From Candidatus Peregrinibacteria bacterium (GTDB lineage Bacteria > Patescibacteriota > Gracilibacteria > UBA1369 > UBA12463): DNA of 20,915 nucleotides. Below, one piece after another: positions 6,918-14,347 of this stretch. The stretch spans positions 1-20,915 of the forward strand of contig JACRIA010000043.1 of the NCBI GenBank assembly GCA_016215735.1, in the 5' to 3' direction. The notes under the pieces are model-generated. The model did no database searches and was not told the origin of the DNA. It worked only from the letters and a program-made list of their open reading frames with translations. Made by a program: the position numbers and the translations under genes. Each line of letters begins with the position of its first letter. Position 1 is the stretch's first letter.

Positions 6918-6951
6918 GGGACGGGAGTAAACTTTGCTTCCGTCCCTTTTT
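6918..6951 (+). terminator. Rho-independent terminator after lipoprotein gene 2
   Basis: GGGACGGGAG (6918-6927) pairs with CTTCCGTCCC (6937-6946), ten pairs with one G-U, a 9-nt loop, then TTTTT (6947-6951). The stem contains the GGGACGG motif that recurs elsewhere in the window. Confidence 0.85.
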
Positions 6952-6962
6952 CGTGCTATAAT
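6934..6962 (+). promoter_or_regulatory. Promoter of RNase J gene, overlapping the upstream terminator
   Basis: TTGCTT (6934-6939), 17 bp, TATAAT (6957-6962), with an extended TGC before the -10 box. The -35 box lies in the loop and 3' arm of the preceding terminator hairpin. The leader to the ATG at 7002 is about 33 nt. Confidence 0.6.
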
Positions 6963-7001
6963 ATAATTGATGAATAAGATGTTGAAGCATAAAATAAGAG
7001 C

Positions 7002-8810
7002 ATGAAAGAAAATTTTCAGAAACATGTAACCAGCCATGCGCACCGTGTTCCACCTAGCCGGCCCGCGCATTTTTATCGCGGCCGGCCGTCAAGTCCACAT
7101 GCGCACAGCCCGCGCATTAACAAGCCGCCTCATCACATAAGAGGCGATGTTTTAAGAGTAATCCCGCTTGGCGGTTTAAATGAAGTCGGACAAAATACAA
7201 TGGTCTTTGAATGCGGAAATGACATTGTTGTAATCGATCTTGGCCTTCAATTTCCAGAAATAGGAATGCCCGGCATTGATTACATCATTCCCGACACCGC
7301 GTATCTTGAACAAAGAAAAAATCGCATTCGCGGAATAATTATCACGCACGGTCATCTCGATCACATAGGCGGCATACCTTATTTGATTGAAAAACTCGGT
7401 TTTCCGCCGATTTTTAGCGCGAAACTCACAGCAGGTTTTATCAAAAAACAGCTTGAAGAATTCGGTCTCGAGCGCCGCGCGAAAATTCACATTTTCGATC
7501 CAGATAAAGCAATTTTGCGATTTGGCCGCATAGAAGCGGCATTTTTCAGGGTGAATCACAGCATTCCTGATGCTGTCGGCGTTCTATTAAAAACGCCGGC
7601 TGGCAATATAGTCCATACAGGCGATTTTAAATTTGATGAAACTCCTGCTCGCGACCAAAAACCAGCGGACCTCCAGCACATCGCGAAAATCGGCGCTTCC
7701 AACGTACTAGCTCTTTTTTCCGACAGTACAAACGCTCTCGAGCCTGGCCGCACAATGTCTGAAACTTCTATCGGCGCTAATCTCGAACCGCTCATCGTAA
7801 ACGCAAAAGGCAGAATGATTATTGCTTCATTTTCTTCTCTAATCGGCAGACTTCAGCAGGTTTTTGATATTGCGTTAAAACACAAAAAGAAAGTTTTTCT
7901 TAGCGGACGCAGTATGCACGACAGCGTTGAAATAGCGCGCAATCTAGGCTATCTGCGTTATCCAGCGAATCTTGTCAAGGATATAAATCATTTAGGCGGC
8001 CCTGACAAAGACACAATTATTCTTACAACCGGCAGTCAAGGCGAGGAATTTTCATCTCTTACAAGAATTGCGCAAAAAGAACATCAATTCGTAAAAATCA
8101 AACCCGGCGACACAGTTCTGATTTCCGCGAGTCCGATTATCGGCAATGAAAGAGCAATATCGAATGTAATCAACAATCTCGCAAAACTCGGCGCGAATAT
8201 TATTCATGATAGAACTTTAGATGTGCATACTTCCGGCCACGGTTGTCAGGAAGATTTGAAAATGATGATTGATTTGATAAAACCAAAATATCTTGTTCCG
8301 ATTCACGGCGAATATTTTATGCGGCAGGCGCATAAAGCGCTCGGTATTGAGATGGGAATCAAAGACGAAAATATTATTTTGATTGAAAACGGCGACATTC
8401 TTGAGCTTGGTGCTGGCAAAGTCCATGCGTCGCATCAAAAAATAAAGCTCGAACATATTTTAATAGACGGCTACGGCGTCGGCGATATCGGAACGCAGAT
8501 TTTGTACGAAAGAAACAAGATGTCTGAAAACGGAATCGTAATAGTTCTTCTAACAATCAACGCGAAAACCCGCAAACTCAACGCGAAAATAGATATTATT
8601 TCGCGGGGCTTTGTATTTATGCAAAAATCCGAAGAAGTGATAGAAAAAATGAAAAAAGTTGCGGAAGCCGCATATCAGGAAATCACAAAAAAACATCCTG
8701 GCGCGAAACGCAGCGACATAAAACGATATATTGCTAATAAGCTTCAAAAAACAACAGAAGATCAGCTTGATAGAAAACCCTTAATTCTTCCCGTGATCGT
8801 TGAAATATAG
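7002..8810 (+). CDS. rnj: Ribonuclease J
   Basis: 602 aa. Metallo-beta-lactamase/beta-CASP ribonuclease with 5'-exo and endonuclease activity in mRNA decay and rRNA maturation. Visible features are GGLNEVGQNTMVFE at the start of the catalytic domain, the metal-binding HGHLDH (116-121), an HSIPD motif and HTGDFKFD, SDSTNA of the beta-CASP domain, and HTSGHGCQEDLKMMIDLIKPKYLVPIHGEY near the end of the core, followed by the C-terminal dimer/KH-like domain. RNase J proteins are usually about 550-560 aa; here about 50 extra N-terminal residues are rich in His, Pro and Arg (HVTSHAHRVPPSRPAHF) and probably disordered, possibly RNA-binding. No Shine-Dalgarno sequence beyond a weak AAGAG. The TAG stop overlaps the repeat at 8810-8823. 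Confidence 0.95.
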   Translation: MKENFQKHVTSHAHRVPPSRPAHFYRGRPSSPHAHSPRINKPPHHIRGDVLRVIPLGGLNEVGQNTMVFECGNDIVVIDLGLQFPEIGMPGIDYIIPDTAYLEQRKNRIRGIIITHGHLDHIGGIPYLIEKLGFPPIFSAKLTAGFIKKQLEEFGLERRAKIHIFDPDKAILRFGRIEAAFFRVNHSIPDAVGVLLKTPAGNIVHTGDFKFDETPARDQKPADLQHIAKIGASNVLALFSDSTNALEPGRTMSETSIGANLEPLIVNAKGRMIIASFSSLIGRLQQVFDIALKHKKKVFLSGRSMHDSVEIARNLGYLRYPANLVKDINHLGGPDKDTIILTTGSQGEEFSSLTRIAQKEHQFVKIKPGDTVLISASPIIGNERAISNVINNLAKLGANIIHDRTLDVHTSGHGCQEDLKMMIDLIKPKYLVPIHGEYFMRQAHKALGIEMGIKDENIILIENGDILELGAGKVHASHQKIKLEHILIDGYGVGDIGTQILYERNKMSENGIVIVLLTINAKTRKLNAKIDIISRGFVFMQKSEEVIEKMKKVAEAAYQEITKKHPGAKRSDIKRYIANKLQKTTEDQLDRKPLILPVIVEI

Positions 8811-8823
8811 GGACCGGTTCTCT
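8810..8823 (+). repeat. GGGACCGGTTCTCT dispersed motif
   Basis: This is the exact reverse complement of 17506-17519. It shares GGTTCTCT with the RAYT end repeats, abuts the rnj stop codon, and lies in the 47-bp gap between convergent rnj and rlmN. Confidence 0.65.
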
Positions 8824-8857
8824 ATATACAAATTACATGATTATGTCATCGCTGATT

Positions 8858-9853
8858 TCACTTTTCTCCTGCCAATTGCCCGCACGCGGCTTTTATGTCC
8901 TTTCCGAAACTGAATCTTTGTATTGTTTCAACCCCGCGCTGTTCTAAAATTCCCCGAAAACTTTTTATCCTATCCGCCGGCGAAGCTCTGAAAATACCCG
9001 TCGTATTATACGGAATCAAATTCACTGCGCAGATAAATTTCTTGGAAATCCCCGCAAGCTGATTCGCGCAAAAATCCGAATCATTCACCCTGTCAATCAT
9101 AATATATTCAAACATTATTTTTCGGCGGGTTTTATTTTGATAATACTGGAGACTGTGCAAAACTTCATTAATCGGATATTTTTTGTTAATCGGCATTAAT
9201 TTTGACCGCAATTCATCGTTTGGCGCATGCAAAGACAATGCTAAATTCACTTCGATATTTTCATCAGCAAATCTTTTAATTCCCTCGGGAATTCCAGCAG
9301 TTGAAATCGAAAATCTCCGCATACCCAAGCCCATAGTCGATTTATCATTCAAATATTTAATCGCGCTGATTACATTTTCATAATTCAAAAATGGCTCCCC
9401 CATTCCCATAAAAACAACATTCGTGATTTTGCCTCCGTCCCCGATTTTTCGGCTAAAAAATAAAATCTGATTTATGATTTCTTCCTCTGTCAAATTTCTT
9501 TTAAACCCCATTTTTCCAGTCGCGCAAAATGTACATCCAAGCGCACATCCAATCTGCGTTGAAACGCAGACAGTATTTCGATTTTTTTCCTCGCGATCTT
9601 CATATCGCATCAAAACGCATTCGATTTTTTCTCCATCCGCGAGCCGCATCAAAGCCTTCACGGTTTTTTTGTCTTTCGATTTGAAAATTTCAGCATCAAT
9701 TTCAAGCGGACATTTTTCATTCAAAATATCGCGCAGATTTTTCGGCATATTCGTTGCCTGCGACCAGTCTGAAATTAATTTTTGAAAAATTGCTCCGCGG
9801 GCTTGGCGGATTCTATACGCTGGTTCGTTTTTTAATACTTGTTCAAATCTCAT
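8858..9853 (-). CDS. rlmN: Dual-specificity 23S rRNA A2503 / tRNA A37 C2-methyltransferase
   Basis: 331 aa. A radical-SAM enzyme that methylates C2 of A2503 in 23S rRNA and A37 in some tRNAs. The iron-sulfur cluster motif CALGCTFC gives Cys103, Cys107 and Cys110 (CxxxCxxC), followed by ATGKMGFKRNL. VVFMGMGEPFLNYENV, RRFSISTAGI and ALSLHAPNDELR are typical RlmN blocks, and Cys324 in AACGQL near the C-terminus is the methyl-carrying cysteine. The start is placed at 9853 (MRFEQVLKNEPAYRIRQ) because family similarity begins there; a longer frame to 10012 would run through the divergent lipoprotein gene. FSRKIGDGGKITN contains an in-frame GGGGACGGAGGCA repeat (9430-9442). Only 19 bp separate this start from the divergent lipoprotein start. 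Confidence 0.95.
   Translation of the reverse strand: MRFEQVLKNEPAYRIRQARGAIFQKLISDWSQATNMPKNLRDILNEKCPLEIDAEIFKSKDKKTVKALMRLADGEKIECVLMRYEDREEKNRNTVCVSTQIGCALGCTFCATGKMGFKRNLTEEEIINQILFFSRKIGDGGKITNVVFMGMGEPFLNYENVISAIKYLNDKSTMGLGMRRFSISTAGIPEGIKRFADENIEVNLALSLHAPNDELRSKLMPINKKYPINEVLHSLQYYQNKTRRKIMFEYIMIDRVNDSDFCANQLAGISKKFICAVNLIPYNTTGIFRASPADRIKSFRGILEQRGVETIQRFSFGKDIKAACGQLAGEK
9430..9442 (-). repeat. GGGGACGGAGGCA motif inside rlmN
   Basis: Identical 13-mer to 4167-4179 in murD. It encodes the GDGGK stretch of a surface loop before TNVVFMGMGEP. Confidence 0.5.
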
Positions 9854-9866
9854 CAATTTGTATAAT
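9839..9866 (+). promoter_or_regulatory. Promoter of small lipoprotein; probably gives a leaderless mRNA
   Basis: TTGTTC (9839-9844), 16 bp, TATAAT (9861-9866). The ATG at 9873 begins six bases after the -10 box, so the expected transcription start coincides with the start codon. On the opposite strand a TATTAT overlaps these bases 8 nt before the rlmN ATG, suggesting overlapping divergent promoters. Confidence 0.6.
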
Positions 9867-9872
9867 AATGCT

Positions 9873-10322
9873 ATGAAAAGAATTATGACAGCACTTTTGA
9901 TTTTATCGCTCGCGTTTACGCTTAGCGCGTGTAAATTTAAAGATGATACGCCGCAGGTTACCGCGTCTCTGCCGGAAATCGAAGCAGCCGACCAGAAAAT
10001 CGCGGACAACAAAGTTATTATTGATAAAGCCTCGATCCCAGTTAACGGCTGGCTTGTTATTCACGAAGCAGATCCGATTCCAGAAAAAGAAAAACAAAAA
10101 ATCGGCCCGCTCTATAAAGCAGGAAAAATTCTCGGATATGTATATTTGCCGGCTGGTCCGCACACGAACATAGAAGTAAAAATCGCTCCGACACAAAAGA
10201 AAAAATTAATAGCCGCAGTTTATGTTGATAAAGGCCAAAAAGGCATACTCGATGTGCCGGGTGAAGATCATCCGTATTACATCAATCTAGGCGCACTTTA
10301 TACGATTTTCAGTTTAATGTAA
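9873..10322 (+). CDS. Small lipoprotein, DUF7282-like domain
   Basis: 149 aa. Residues 1-20 are a lipoprotein signal peptide (MKRIM, hydrophobic core, lipobox LSAC with Cys20), so the mature protein should be lipid-anchored outside the membrane. The domain from about residue 45, with ASIPVNGWLVIHEAD, KAGKILGYVYLPAGPHTNIEVKI and LIAAVYVDKGQKG, resembles the beta-sandwich DUF7282 type seen in archaeal and bacterial surface proteins; I recognise this from pattern only. Biochemical role unknown. An in-frame TTG at 9858 would overlap the -10 box, so the ATG at 9873 is preferred. The gene is divergent from rlmN and followed 28 bp later by tRNA-Ser. Confidence 0.75.
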   Translation: MKRIMTALLILSLAFTLSACKFKDDTPQVTASLPEIEAADQKIADNKVIIDKASIPVNGWLVIHEADPIPEKEKQKIGPLYKAGKILGYVYLPAGPHTNIEVKIAPTQKKKLIAAVYVDKGQKGILDVPGEDHPYYINLGALYTIFSLM

Positions 10323-10350
10323 TATAAGGCTTGTAATTGCGCTTTTAATT

Positions 10351-10440
10351 GGAGAGGTGGCTGAGCGGCCGAAAGCGATCGCCTTGAAAGCGATTGTCGC
10401 CTCACGGTGACCCTGGGTTCGAATCCCAGCCTCTCCGCCA
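10351..10440 (+). tRNA. tRNA-Ser (anticodon UGA), CCA encoded
   Basis: A 90-nt class II tRNA. Acceptor GGAGAGG (10351-10357) pairs with CCTCTCC (10430-10436), followed by discriminator G and an encoded CCA (10438-10440). The anticodon stem ATCGC/GCGAT encloses the loop CTTGAAA with anticodon TGA at 10385-10387. A long variable arm (GTCGCC/GGTGAC) and the T arm CTGGG-TTCGAAT-CCCAG are present. Long variable arm plus UGA anticodon identify serine. Confidence 0.97.
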
Positions 10441-10444
10441 ACAT

Positions 10445-10536
10445 GCGCGGATCCTCTCGTCTGCCCGCGCCATATAAACAAACTGTCGCGAACACGCCGT
10501 CCGCCCCGAGTACTCGGGGCGAGTCTGCCTACGGCG
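10445..10536 (+). repeat. Modular multi-hairpin repeat, copy near argS
   Basis: In order: stem GCGCGG (10445-10450) / CCGCGC (10465-10470), whose 26 bp are identical to 14798-14823; linker CATATAAACAAACT; a block at 10480-10500 identical over 21 bp to 14721-14741; then outer stem CGCCGT (10495-10500) / ACGGCG (10531-10536) enclosing a perfect 20-nt palindrome at 10502-10521 (CGCCCCGAGT/ACTCGGGGCG). It lies directly after the tRNA CCA end. Confidence 0.7.
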
Positions 10537-10539
10537 GAT

Positions 10540-10581
10540 AAATCTTAAATCCACGATTATAAGACCGTAGATTTAAGATTT
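10540..10581 (+). promoter_or_regulatory. 12-bp inverted repeat upstream of argS
   Basis: AAATCTTAAATC (10540-10551) is perfectly complementary to GATTTAAGATTT (10570-10581). After one mismatch, three further pairs (ACG/CGT) leave a 10-nt loop. It ends 21 bp before the argS ATG. It could be an RNA hairpin or an operator; no T-run follows, so it is not a simple terminator. A weak GGTGG lies 13 nt before the start codon. Confidence 0.55.
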
Positions 10582-10602
10582 GAATGGTGGTAAATTAAAG
10601 CT

Positions 10603-13515
10603 ATGAATCTCCGAATCGCTCCGCAAATAAACAAAGTTTTTCCGGGATTTATGCTGGGAGCCATTGTTGTCAAAAACATAAATAACGAACGGACACTTTC
10701 AGCAACACGCCAGCTTTTGAACGGCGTTATTGCTCAAAAAAAGTCAGTTATTAGCAAAAGCGGCATAGAGCTTAGTCCAAGCATTGCGACATGGAGGCGT
10801 TATCTCGAATCCTTCGGTGTTAATGTTCAAAAACACCCTCCTCTGCTTGAACGAATTTTTAAAGCGTACGGTAAAAGCGAAATTGTTTTTTACACAGCGT
10901 TGGAAGATTTGCTTAATTATTTTTCAATAAAATACGAATTGCCGGTTTGGGGCATTGACATTGATGAGCTTTGCGGAGATTTGGAACTCACGCACGCGAC
11001 AGGCAACGAGCCATTTGTGCTTCGCGGATCAGCAAAAATGGTGCCTCCGCAGAACGGCGAAGTAATTTACCGCGATAGAGCAGGCGTTATCAGCCGCATG
11101 TGGAATACGTACGAAAGCGAACGCACAGCTTTAATGCCTTTCTCGAAAAATATCTGCATTTTTGTTGAAAACGCGGGAATTTTGGATCTCGAAAAAGTCA
11201 AAAATATTTCTCATGATGTCGCTTCGCTTATTACAAAATATTGCAAGGGTGCAGCTGAAATGCACGTACTTGGCGATACGATTTTTGAAATTAATCTTGG
11301 TGTTTCCGGCAGAACAGGAATAACAGATACGCATTACGCGCCGGAACCAAAACGAATTGCTCTCCAGCAAAAATTTTTACGCGGGCCGATTAAACCGCCT
11401 GTTAAATTGTGGGTTATTCAGCACGGCAAAAAAACCGAGAAAAAACCACAAAAACCTGCGCCGCAGGAGTCATTGCCGAAACAACCACCAGCCGAGCCTT
11501 CCCCAGAACCTTTGATGGAACCAGAATTACAGCTTGAGGCGCCGAAAAAAGAAACAAAACCAGAACCAAAGCCCAAGCCAAAACCGAAACCGCCAGCAGA
11601 ACAACAGCAGGAATTAACACCGAAACCAACACTGGAGCCCAAGCCAGAACCAAAACCAGTTCCAGCGAAAAAAAATAAACAAACGCGCGAACCAGAAACG
11701 CGTCTCATCAAAGAAAAATTGCATGATTTGCTGGAGGCGGCAATCGCAAAAACATTTTCAGAAATAAAAGAAATTCCAGAGTTTTCAATCGAATTTCCGA
11801 AAGAATCATATTTCGGCGATTATTCTTCAAACGCAGCGATGATTTTAACGAAAATTGTAAAATCTGGACCGCGCGAGATTTATGACCAATTAACGAAGCA
11901 TCTTGAAAAACCGCAGTACATAAGCCAAATTTCCTTCGCAGAGCCGGGATTCATAAATTTCACGCTTGATAAATCATGGATACAGAATGAACTGCGAAAT
12001 ATCATCGCCGAAGTCGCGCCGTACGCCAAAATGAACATCGGCCATAATGAAAATATCATTGTTGATTTTTCTTCTCCGAATATCGCGAAGCCGCTCGGCG
12101 TTCATCATTTGCTTTCAACGGTAATCGGCCAAGCGCTCATAAACATTTATAAATTTATTGGATATAACGCGCTGGGCCTTAATTATCTCGGCGACTGGGG
12201 TACACAATTCGGCAAACTCATCACAGCTTATAAATTATGGGGCGATAAAAAAACAGTTGCAGAGGATCCGATGAATGAAATGCTTCGCCTTTATGTTAAA
12301 TTTCACGAAGAAGCGGAAAAAGATAAAACCCTTGAAGACCGCGCAAGAGAAGAATTCAAAAAGTTGGAAGATAATGATAAAGAAAACCGCGAAATATGGG
12401 AGTGGCTTAAGGAATTAAGTTTAAAAGATATTCAAAAAACATACGACGCTCTCGGCGGAGTCTATTTTGATATTTTGGCTCCGGAAAGCCTTTATAATAA
12501 CAAAATGATAGATGTGCTTGATGAAGGAAAGAAAAAAGAAATTTTTGTCGCGGGTGAAATGGGCGCGCTGATTGTTGACTTCAAAGACGCCGCTCTTCCG
12601 CCGTTTTTGGTGCAAAAATCAGACGGCGCGACTTTGTATTCAACGCGCGATCTTGCGTCAATAAAACACAGGCTTTCAGAGTGGCATCCCGCAAAACTTA
12701 TTTATGTTGTTGATAAAGCACAGTCGCTTTACTTTAAACAGCTTTTTAAAACAGTTGAACTTTTAGGCTGGGATAAGACAGAACGTATCCATGTTGATTT
12801 TGGCAGAATGGATTTTAAAGATGAAAAAATGAGCACGCGCAAAGGAAATATAATTCTTCTTGACGAAGTTTTGAAAGAAGCAATTGAAAAAGCGCGGCTG
12901 ATTGTCGAACAAAAAAATCCAAAACTCAAAGATAAAGAAAAACTCATAATCGCCTCAATCGTCGGTATCGGCGCAGTTAAATATAATATTTTGAGCCAGT
13001 CCCGCGGAACAGATATCACGTTTGATTGGGATAAAATGCTTTCGCTTGAAAGCAACAGCAGCAGCTATTTGCAATATACGTACGCCCGCGCCATGAGTAT
13101 TATTAAAAAATATGAAGAACTATTCGGCGCTAAAAAACAAAAAAGCAAAGCGAAACAAGCAAAGCAGGCAGAAGAGGCCGGCCAAGTTTCTTTATTCGAA
13201 GCAATAGAAAATACAAAACAAATTACTCACGCGCCAGCAGAATTAATAGATGAAAAAGAGCTTTTATCTGCCCGTTTAGCTGTTAAATTTCCAGAATATG
13301 TAATTGAAGCCGCCAGACAATATAAGCCGAATCTTCTCACAAATTATCTCTATGATCTGGCGCAAAACTTTAATGCTTTTTATCACACAGTGCCGGTTTT
13401 GCAGTCGGAAAATTCGCTTCAGCGCGAACTCCGGCTCGAACTTACAAAGGCAGTCGCAAAAATTATTTCAACAGGACTTAATCTCCTCGGCATCGAAAGT
13501 CCGGAAAAAATGTAG
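10603..13515 (+). CDS. argS: Arginyl-tRNA synthetase with N-terminal B3/B4 editing-type domain
   Basis: 970 aa; ordinary ArgRS has about 550-600. Residues about 1-275 form a B3/B4 domain like that of the PheRS beta chain and of free-standing tRNA deacylases (INKVFPGFMLGAIVVKNI, SIATWRRYLESFG, EDLLNYFSIKYELPVWGIDIDEL, NGEVIYRDRAGVISRMW). Residues about 278-365 are a Pro/Glu/Lys linker. From about 367 the protein is a complete class I ArgRS: N-terminal additional domain (FGDYSSNAAMIL), active site SSPNIAKPLGVHHL, where the HIGH box reads GVHH (499-502), LNYLGDWGTQFGKL, and KMSTRKGN (742-749). A Lys/Gln-rich insertion (about 845-875) lies before the DALR anticodon-binding domain, which ends with YDLAQNFNAFYHTVPVL. 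It charges tRNA-Arg; the added domain may hydrolyse mischarged tRNA-Arg, as the free-standing B3/B4 protein CtdA does for canavanyl-tRNA-Arg (inference). No frameshift or stop separates the parts. Confidence 0.93.
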   Translation: MNLRIAPQINKVFPGFMLGAIVVKNINNERTLSATRQLLNGVIAQKKSVISKSGIELSPSIATWRRYLESFGVNVQKHPPLLERIFKAYGKSEIVFYTALEDLLNYFSIKYELPVWGIDIDELCGDLELTHATGNEPFVLRGSAKMVPPQNGEVIYRDRAGVISRMWNTYESERTALMPFSKNICIFVENAGILDLEKVKNISHDVASLITKYCKGAAEMHVLGDTIFEINLGVSGRTGITDTHYAPEPKRIALQQKFLRGPIKPPVKLWVIQHGKKTEKKPQKPAPQESLPKQPPAEPSPEPLMEPELQLEAPKKETKPEPKPKPKPKPPAEQQQELTPKPTLEPKPEPKPVPAKKNKQTREPETRLIKEKLHDLLEAAIAKTFSEIKEIPEFSIEFPKESYFGDYSSNAAMILTKIVKSGPREIYDQLTKHLEKPQYISQISFAEPGFINFTLDKSWIQNELRNIIAEVAPYAKMNIGHNENIIVDFSSPNIAKPLGVHHLLSTVIGQALINIYKFIGYNALGLNYLGDWGTQFGKLITAYKLWGDKKTVAEDPMNEMLRLYVKFHEEAEKDKTLEDRAREEFKKLEDNDKENREIWEWLKELSLKDIQKTYDALGGVYFDILAPESLYNNKMIDVLDEGKKKEIFVAGEMGALIVDFKDAALPPFLVQKSDGATLYSTRDLASIKHRLSEWHPAKLIYVVDKAQSLYFKQLFKTVELLGWDKTERIHVDFGRMDFKDEKMSTRKGNIILLDEVLKEAIEKARLIVEQKNPKLKDKEKLIIASIVGIGAVKYNILSQSRGTDITFDWDKMLSLESNSSSYLQYTYARAMSIIKKYEELFGAKKQKSKAKQAKQAEEAGQVSLFEAIENTKQITHAPAELIDEKELLSARLAVKFPEYVIEAARQYKPNLLTNYLYDLAQNFNAFYHTVPVLQSENSLQRELRLELTKAVAKIISTGLNLLGIESPEKM

Positions 13516-13585
13516 CCCGCGGTCTTATAGCCTTATTTCTGTGCCTGCCATTTTTTAGATTGCTTTTTTCCGCGCAGCCTAAGTT

Positions 13586-14347
13586 TCATCGTTTTTCTCC
13601 GCAAAAATAATAATAATTTTCTTTTGAAACGTCTTTTAATCGCGAGCGCTCCCTGATATACGTCGAAGTGAAAAACTTTAAAATTTTATCCATCGACATT
13701 ATTGATTCATAAGCCAGCGGAATTACGTCATTCGCGTGCTCCGCGCAGTATTCTTTTTTATAATCCCTGAACCATTGGTCAGCAATGCCTATAAAGCCGT
13801 TCTTCTTGATAACCCTTTCGATCTGTTTAGCAGAAGAAAATTTTGTCTGATTATGCAGATTATTAAACAAAAATCCCGCCACAGCTATATCGAAATAATC
13901 ATTTTTAAAAGGCAGATTTGAAGCAGAACAGACATAGCCTTTTAAATTCTTTAATTTTTTCATTATTTTCCGCTTCAGCAGAGAATTAATAATAGCTTTT
14001 GGGAAATAAAAATCTCCCTCTCGAGTTTTATCGATCACCCGCTGTGAAACATCCGCCAAATACACCTGTGTTTTTTCTAAAAGGCCGCATCTGTCCAATT
14101 CCTGCAAAGCAAGCATAGTCGTAATCGCACCTATGGCAGGCCCAACATCAAGAAGCCTTATTTTCGGCATGCTTTTGAGCTCTTTCAGATGCTTTTTAAT
14201 ATAATTCCGCAGGCCCTCGGCTATTTTCATATTTCCTTTGATCACGAAAAAATCCACAAGAATTTTCTCCTGTATATATTTATCGTGGCTTCCAAATCTG
14301 ATTATTGAAGATGTTATGTAGTCTTCTGGCGTAAGTTTTTTATACAT
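13586..14347 (-). CDS. Class I SAM-dependent methyltransferase
   Basis: 253 aa, soluble. The SAM-binding motif I is RLLDVGPAIGAITTML (64-79), with an acidic residue at the end of strand 2 (VYLADVSQRVID) and a motif IV-type segment FDIAVAGFLFNNLHN. The sequence KQIERVIKKNGFIGIADQW resembles the post-motif region of Methyltransf_11/25 small-molecule or lipid methyltransferases. Substrate unknown; the fold call is firm, the function is not. It is monocistronic on the minus strand, convergent with argS (70 bp apart) and divergent from the repeat-rich region upstream of the TrmB-like gene. There is no Shine-Dalgarno sequence (CAAAAAATTTACACA before ATG). Confidence 0.8.
   Translation of the reverse strand: MYKKLTPEDYITSSIIRFGSHDKYIQEKILVDFFVIKGNMKIAEGLRNYIKKHLKELKSMPKIRLLDVGPAIGAITTMLALQELDRCGLLEKTQVYLADVSQRVIDKTREGDFYFPKAIINSLLKRKIMKKLKNLKGYVCSASNLPFKNDYFDIAVAGFLFNNLHNQTKFSSAKQIERVIKKNGFIGIADQWFRDYKKEYCAEHANDVIPLAYESIMSMDKILKFFTSTYIRERSRLKDVSKENYYYFCGEKR

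Noticed and set aside
9854..10012. Possible 53-residue N-terminal extension of RlmN
   Set aside because: The extension lies antisense to the lipoprotein signal-peptide region, has no similarity to RlmN, and family similarity starts at MRFEQVL (9853).
11414..11711. Two overlapping minus-strand frames rich in Val/Leu or Gly/Ser
   Set aside because: They are mirror images of the repetitive Pro/Glu/Lys linker of the argS fusion; low complexity explains them.
10558..13529. 10-bp inverted repeat TATAAGACCG at 10558-10567 and CGGTCTTATA at 13520-13529 flanking argS
   Set aside because: Short, with no further extension or target duplication; it could be chance in AT-rich DNA, so not called as element ends.
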